A stretch of 6,286 nucleotides of DNA from Kiloniellaceae bacterium (GTDB taxonomy: Bacteria > Pseudomonadota > Alphaproteobacteria > Kiloniellales > Kiloniellaceae), in contig JANQKX010000535.1 in NCBI GenBank assembly GCA_028280915.1, forward strand, positions 1-6,286, written 5' to 3'. The notes under the pieces were generated by a model. The model ran no database searches, had not been told where the DNA came from, and was given only the letters and a program-made list of their open reading frames with translations. Every line of letters begins with the position of its first letter. Positions within the stretch are counted from its first letter, which is position 1. Of this stretch, positions 5,498-6,286 are shown one piece after another. Made by a program: the position numbers and the translations under genes.

Positions 5498-6286
5498 ATG
5501 ACCACCTCGACCAATCCGGAAACCCTCGTTCTCCACGCCGGCTATCGTGCCGACGCCACCACCAACGCGGTGGCCGTGCCCATTTATCAGACCACCTCTT
5601 ACCAGTTCAACGATACCGAACACGCCACCAACCTGTTTAACCTGTCCGAGCTCGGCAACATCTATACGCGGGTCATGAATCCCACAGCGGACGTGTTGGA
5701 GCAGCGCTTGAGCGCGGTGGAGGGGGGCGCGGCGGCCCTGATGGTCAGTTCGGGCCAGGCGGCCACCGCCATTTCGATCCAGAACATCGCCCGTTCCGGG
5801 GACAACATCGTCAGCTCCACCGACCTTTACGGCGGTACCTGGAACCTCTTCGCCAACACCTTTTCCACCTTCGGGATCGAGGTACGCTTTGTCGACCCCA
5901 GCGACCCGGAGAACTTCCGCCGCGCCACGGACGACCGCACCCGGGCCTATTACGCCGAGACCCTGCCCAATCCCAAGCTGCAGGCCTTTCCCATCGGCGA
6001 GGTGGCCAAGACCGGCGAGGACCTGGGCGTGCCCCTGATCGTGGACAACACCGCCGCGCCGCTGATTTGCCGGCCCTTTGACCACGGCGCCCATGTGGTG
6101 GTCTATTCCACCACCAAGTACATCGGCGGTCACGGCACCTCCATCGGCGGGGCGATCATCGACGGCGGCACCTTCGATTGGGAAAAGCACGCCGCCCGCT
6201 TTCCCCTGTTGAACCAGCCGGACCCCAGCTATCACGGCGCGGTCTGGACGGAAGCCGCCAAGCCCCTGGGGCCCATCGCCTATGTC
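5498..6286 (+). CDS. metY: O-acetylhomoserine sulfhydrylase (O-acetylhomoserine aminocarboxypropyltransferase), 3' end cut by window edge
   Basis: 263 of the usual 430 or so residues are present. The enzyme is a cytosolic PLP protein of the Cys/Met metabolism family; it joins O-acetylhomoserine and sulfide to make homocysteine (direct sulfhydrylation). Family marks: LHAGYRAD and VPIYQTTSYQF at the N-terminus, YTRVMNPT with Tyr56 and Arg58 (phosphate contact from the neighbouring subunit), SSGQAA (84-89), Tyr111 stacking on PLP in DLYGG, Asp183 in DNT, and the Schiff-base lysine Lys207 in YSTTKYIGGHG. The stretches HGTSIGG and FPLLNQPDPSYHG favour O-acetylhomoserine sulfhydrylase over cystathionine gamma-synthase or MetZ. 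All visible active-site residues are intact. It follows the hydrolase gene by 74 bp and may share its promoter; no terminator is seen between them. Confidence 0.93.
   Translation, partial: MTTSTNPETLVLHAGYRADATTNAVAVPIYQTTSYQFNDTEHATNLFNLSELGNIYTRVMNPTADVLEQRLSAVEGGAAALMVSSGQAATAISIQNIARSGDNIVSSTDLYGGTWNLFANTFSTFGIEVRFVDPSDPENFRRATDDRTRAYYAETLPNPKLQAFPIGEVAKTGEDLGVPLIVDNTAAPLICRPFDHGAHVVVYSTTKYIGGHGTSIGGAIIDGGTFDWEKHAARFPLLNQPDPSYHGAVWTEAAKPLGPIAYV

Noticed and set aside
5279..6235. Minus-strand open frame of 318 codons
   Set aside because: Antisense to the hydrolase end and the sulfhydrylase; Gly/Val/Ala-rich shadow with no domain.

Overview
The window is a GC-rich (roughly 60%) bacterial chromosome segment with tightly packed genes on both strands. 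The protein families suggest a proteobacterium, plausibly an alphaproteobacterium of the Rhodospirillales type. This rests on a sensor-kinase DHp domain of the class that normally reads AHDFNNLL, a membrane-tethered TAXI solute-binding protein and an O-acetylhomoserine sulfhydrylase of the MetY type. The class assignment is inference. There are no rRNA or tRNA genes, CRISPR array, insertion sequence or phage genes that I can see.

Layout, left half (minus strand, read right to left): a homocysteine S-methyltransferase-like enzyme (4285 to 3368), a small secreted very acidic protein (3263 to 3000), a TAXI-family periplasmic binding protein with an extra C-terminal membrane segment and coiled coil (2881 to 1568), and a GAF-PAS-DHp sensor kinase that runs off the left edge (1300 to 1). 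Gaps of 104, 118 and 267 bp separate them, so one operon is not obvious. Right half (plus strand): an alpha/beta hydrolase (4518 to 5423), then an O-acetylhomoserine sulfhydrylase (5498 onward, cut by the right edge). The two strands diverge across a 232-bp region (4286-4517) that holds an inverted repeat and a hairpin, the likely site of shared control.

Functional reading: the methyltransferase-like enzyme and the sulfhydrylase both concern homocysteine/methionine and flank the hydrolase, so the centre and right side look like a sulfur amino-acid neighbourhood. The TAXI protein and the sensor kinase on the left may be a sensing pair, since no TRAP permease is visible and the TAXI protein is built to stay in the membrane; this is inference.

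Most notable points: (1) the sensor kinase has leucine where the phosphoacceptor histidine belongs; (2) the methyltransferase has histidine in place of the first of three zinc-binding cysteines; (3) imperfect 19-bp tandem repeats span the start codon of the TAXI gene; (4) the hydrolase lacks the usual acid residue and ends in an in-frame 18-bp tandem repeat. No clearly new multi-gene system is evident.
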